A stretch of DNA of 60,066 nt from positions 1-60,066 of the forward strand of contig JBAYRO010000009.1 of NCBI GenBank assembly GCA_041676645.1. The letters run 5' to 3'. The translations under genes were made by a program, and so were the position numbers. Source of the DNA: JAMLIN01 sp041676645 (lineage in GTDB: Bacteria > Pseudomonadota > Gammaproteobacteria > Burkholderiales > Burkholderiaceae_E). The stretch's first letter is position 1; every line of letters begins with the position of its first letter. Below the pieces are notes generated by a model. It was not told the DNA's origin and did no database searches. It saw only the letters and a list, made by a program, of their open reading frames with translations. Shown piece by piece: positions 58,441 to 60,066 of this stretch.

Positions 58441-59964
58441 ATGACCGTCATCAAGCCCGACGACCTGATCGAATCGGTGGCCGCCGGCCTGCAGTTCATC
58501 AGCTACTACCATCCGGCCGACTACATAGAGCACCTGGCGCGTGCCTACGAGGCGGAACAGGCCCCGGCCGCGCGCGATGCGATCGCCCAGATCCTGACCA
58601 ATTCACGGATCTGCGCCGAGGGTCACCGGCCCATCTGCCAGGACACCGGCATCGTCAATGTCTACCTGAAGGTCGGCATGGACGTGCGCTTCGAGGGCTT
58701 CCCCGGCTCGGTGAGCGACGCGGTCAACGAAGGGGTGCGGCGCGGCTATACCAATCCGGACAACACCCTGCGCGCCTCGGTGGTCGCCGATCCCCATTTC
58801 GAGCGCAAGAACACGCGTGACAACACCCCGGCGGTGATCCACTACGAGATCGTCACCGGCGACAAGCTAGACGTGACCATCGCCGCCAAGGGCGGCGGCT
58901 CCGAGAACAAGTCCAAGTTCGTGATGCTCAATCCGTCCGACTCGATCGTCGACTGGGTCCTGAAGACGGTTCCGACCATGGGCGCCGGCTGGTGCCCGCC
59001 GGGCATGCTCGGCATCGGCATCGGCGGCACATCCGAGAAGGCGATGATGCTCGCCAAGGAATCCCTGATGGAGCCGCTCGACATGTACGAGCTGCTGCGC
59101 CGCGGACCGTCCTCGAAGCTCGAGGAGATGCGCATCGAGCTCTACGAGAAGGTCAATGCGCTCGGCATCGGCGCCCAGGGCCTGGGCGGCCTGACCACCG
59201 TGCTCGACGTCAAGATCGCGACCTACCCGACACATGCCGCTTCCAAGCCGGTCGCGATGATCCCCAACTGCGCCGCCACCCGCCATGCCCACTTCGTGCT
59301 CGACGGCAGCGGCCCGGCCTATTGCGAGCCCCCTGCCCTGTCGACCTGGCCGGATGTCGACTGGCGGCCCGACTACGAGAAATCCCTGCGGGTCGACCTC
59401 GACCAGCTCACCCCCGAGCAGGTGGCTTCATGGAAGCCCGGCCAGACCCTGCTGCTGTCGGGCCGCATGCTGACCGGGCGCGACGCCGCCCACAAGCGCA
59501 TCCAGGAGATGATCGAGCGTGGCGAGGAACTGCCCGTCGACTTCCGCAACCGGGTGATCTACTACGTCGGTCCGGTCGATCCGGTGCGCGACGAGGCCGT
59601 GGGCCCGGCCGGGCCGACCACCTCGACCCGGATGGACAAGTTCACCGACATGATGCTCTCGCGCACCGGCCTGATCGCGATGGTCGGCAAGGCCGAACGC
59701 GGCCCCGTCGCGATCGAGGCGATCCGCCGGCACAAGGCCGCCTACCTGATGGCGGTGGGCGGCGCCGCCTACCTGGTGTCGAAGGCGATCCGCAGCTCGC
59801 GCGTGCTCGCCTTCGAGGATCTCGGCATGGAAGCGATCTACGAGTTCGATGTCCGCGACATGCCGGTCACGGTGGCGGTCGATGCCAGCGGTGAATCGGT
59901 CCACGAGACAGGGCCCCGCGAATGGCAGGCCCGCATCGGCAAGATCCCCGTCACCGTCGCCTGA
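58441..59964 (+). CDS. Class I (iron-sulfur) fumarate hydratase
   Basis: A 507-aa enzyme of the TCA cycle that interconverts fumarate and malate with an oxygen-sensitive [4Fe-4S] cluster. The cluster cysteines are C66 (PICQDTG), C185 (WCPPG) and C277 (PNCAATRHAHF), with spacings (119 and 92) close to those of the Leishmania enzyme. Other conserved blocks are GGGSENKS, GIGIGGTSEKAM and VGPAGPTTSTRMD near the active site. It is complete; the stop is 16 bases before an IS110 remnant. Confidence 0.96.
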   Translation: MTVIKPDDLIESVAAGLQFISYYHPADYIEHLARAYEAEQAPAARDAIAQILTNSRICAEGHRPICQDTGIVNVYLKVGMDVRFEGFPGSVSDAVNEGVRRGYTNPDNTLRASVVADPHFERKNTRDNTPAVIHYEIVTGDKLDVTIAAKGGGSENKSKFVMLNPSDSIVDWVLKTVPTMGAGWCPPGMLGIGIGGTSEKAMMLAKESLMEPLDMYELLRRGPSSKLEEMRIELYEKVNALGIGAQGLGGLTTVLDVKIATYPTHAASKPVAMIPNCAATRHAHFVLDGSGPAYCEPPALSTWPDVDWRPDYEKSLRVDLDQLTPEQVASWKPGQTLLLSGRMLTGRDAAHKRIQEMIERGEELPVDFRNRVIYYVGPVDPVRDEAVGPAGPTTSTRMDKFTDMMLSRTGLIAMVGKAERGPVAIEAIRRHKAAYLMAVGGAAYLVSKAIRSSRVLAFEDLGMEAIYEFDVRDMPVTVAVDASGESVHETGPREWQARIGKIPVTVA

Positions 59965-59980
59965 GTAACCGTCTGCCGTG

Positions 59981-60066
59981 TCAACTCCTATGAATTGCCG
60001 GATCGAACTTGGTCCCAGTCTTGAGCATAGTGTTGAGGATGGTCAACATCTTGCGGATGCAGGCCA
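59981..60066 (-). mobile_element. IS110-family transposase, 3' end (runs off right edge)
   Basis: On the minus strand the frame entering from the right edge reads ACIRKMLTILNTMLKTGTK, then FDPAIHRS and stop (59981-59983). This is the usual C-terminal tail of IS110-type DEDD transposases. Only about 28 codons are in the window. The element's end must lie within the 16 bases between this stop and the fumarase stop, or just around them. Whether the copy is intact cannot be seen. Confidence 0.75.

Noticed and set aside
58233..58499. Upstream extension of the acs frame
   Set aside because: It crosses the divergent promoter region and the fumarase start; the strong ribosome site before ATG 58232 and the family N-terminus settle the start.

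Overview
The window reads as a contiguous piece of a GC-rich betaproteobacterial chromosome, most like the Burkholderiales. The evidence is gene order: the block rne / rluC / HAD / sppA / maf / yceD / rpmF / plsX / fabHDG-acpP-fabF / mucD / lepA / lepB / rnc / era / recO / pdxJ / acpS and the block uvrC / pgsA / tRNA-Gly are laid out as in that group. Coding density is very high, with many 1-, 4- and 8-base gene overlaps. Only one stretch of more than 300 bases lacks a gene: the rne leader at 23606-24067.

Layout. 1-543 is the 5' part of a fosmidomycin-resistance-type MFS exporter (minus strand). 564-1221 holds a small AbrB/PIN toxin-antitoxin-like pair. 1351-23605 is almost entirely minus-strand housekeeping: tRNA-Gly, pgsA, uvrC, acpS, pdxJ, recO, era, rnc, a DUF4845 gene, lepB, lepA, a DegQ/MucD protease, a YgfX-like protein, the fatty-acid cluster, rpmF, yceD, sppA, a HAD phosphatase and rluC; maf and a methyltransferase run the other way. 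23587-30236 is plus-strand: rne with a long leader, then moaA-mobA-moeA for molybdenum cofactor. 30391-31613 (minus) has rraA and two small cytochromes c. 31877-34584 (plus) has a MoxR ATPase, a GNAT acetyltransferase and a VWA protein. 34640-46041 (minus) has an orphan GspE/PilB-type ATPase, a spermidine-synthase-like protein, htpG, a 3-hydroxyisobutyryl-CoA hydrolase-like protein, a metallo-beta-lactamase-fold lipoprotein, parC and parE. 46110-46484 is a small SMR-like membrane protein. 46533-53322 is a TRAP transporter region with three paralogous binding proteins, one DctQ/DctM pair and a CoA-transferase. tRNA-Ser(GGA) follows. 53583-58232 is an acetate-type module (sodium/solute symporter, DUF4212 small subunit, a 94-aa membrane protein, acetyl-CoA synthetase). 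58441-59964 is a class I fumarase, and the right edge carries the 3' end of an IS110-family transposase.

Functionally the window covers lipid synthesis (fab, plsX, pgsA, acpS), RNA processing (rne, rraA, rnc, rluC), protein export and quality control (lepB, sppA, DegQ, HtpG), DNA topology and repair (parCE, uvrC, recO), Moco synthesis, and organic-acid uptake and activation (TRAP plus CoA-transferase; symporter plus Acs; fumarase).

The most unusual points are: no rpoE-rseA-rseB between the YgfX-like gene and mucD, with a 15-bp direct-repeat scar exactly there; three same-length TRAP binding proteins around one membrane pair; a family of double-hairpin intergenic repeats abutting stop codons; a perfect 26-bp palindrome between convergent genes; a MoxR/VWA pair whose VWA protein has an altered MIDAS motif; and a long rne leader with a terminator-like hairpin. 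I do not see a CRISPR array, prophage or obvious defence island. I cannot claim a wholly new system from sequence alone.
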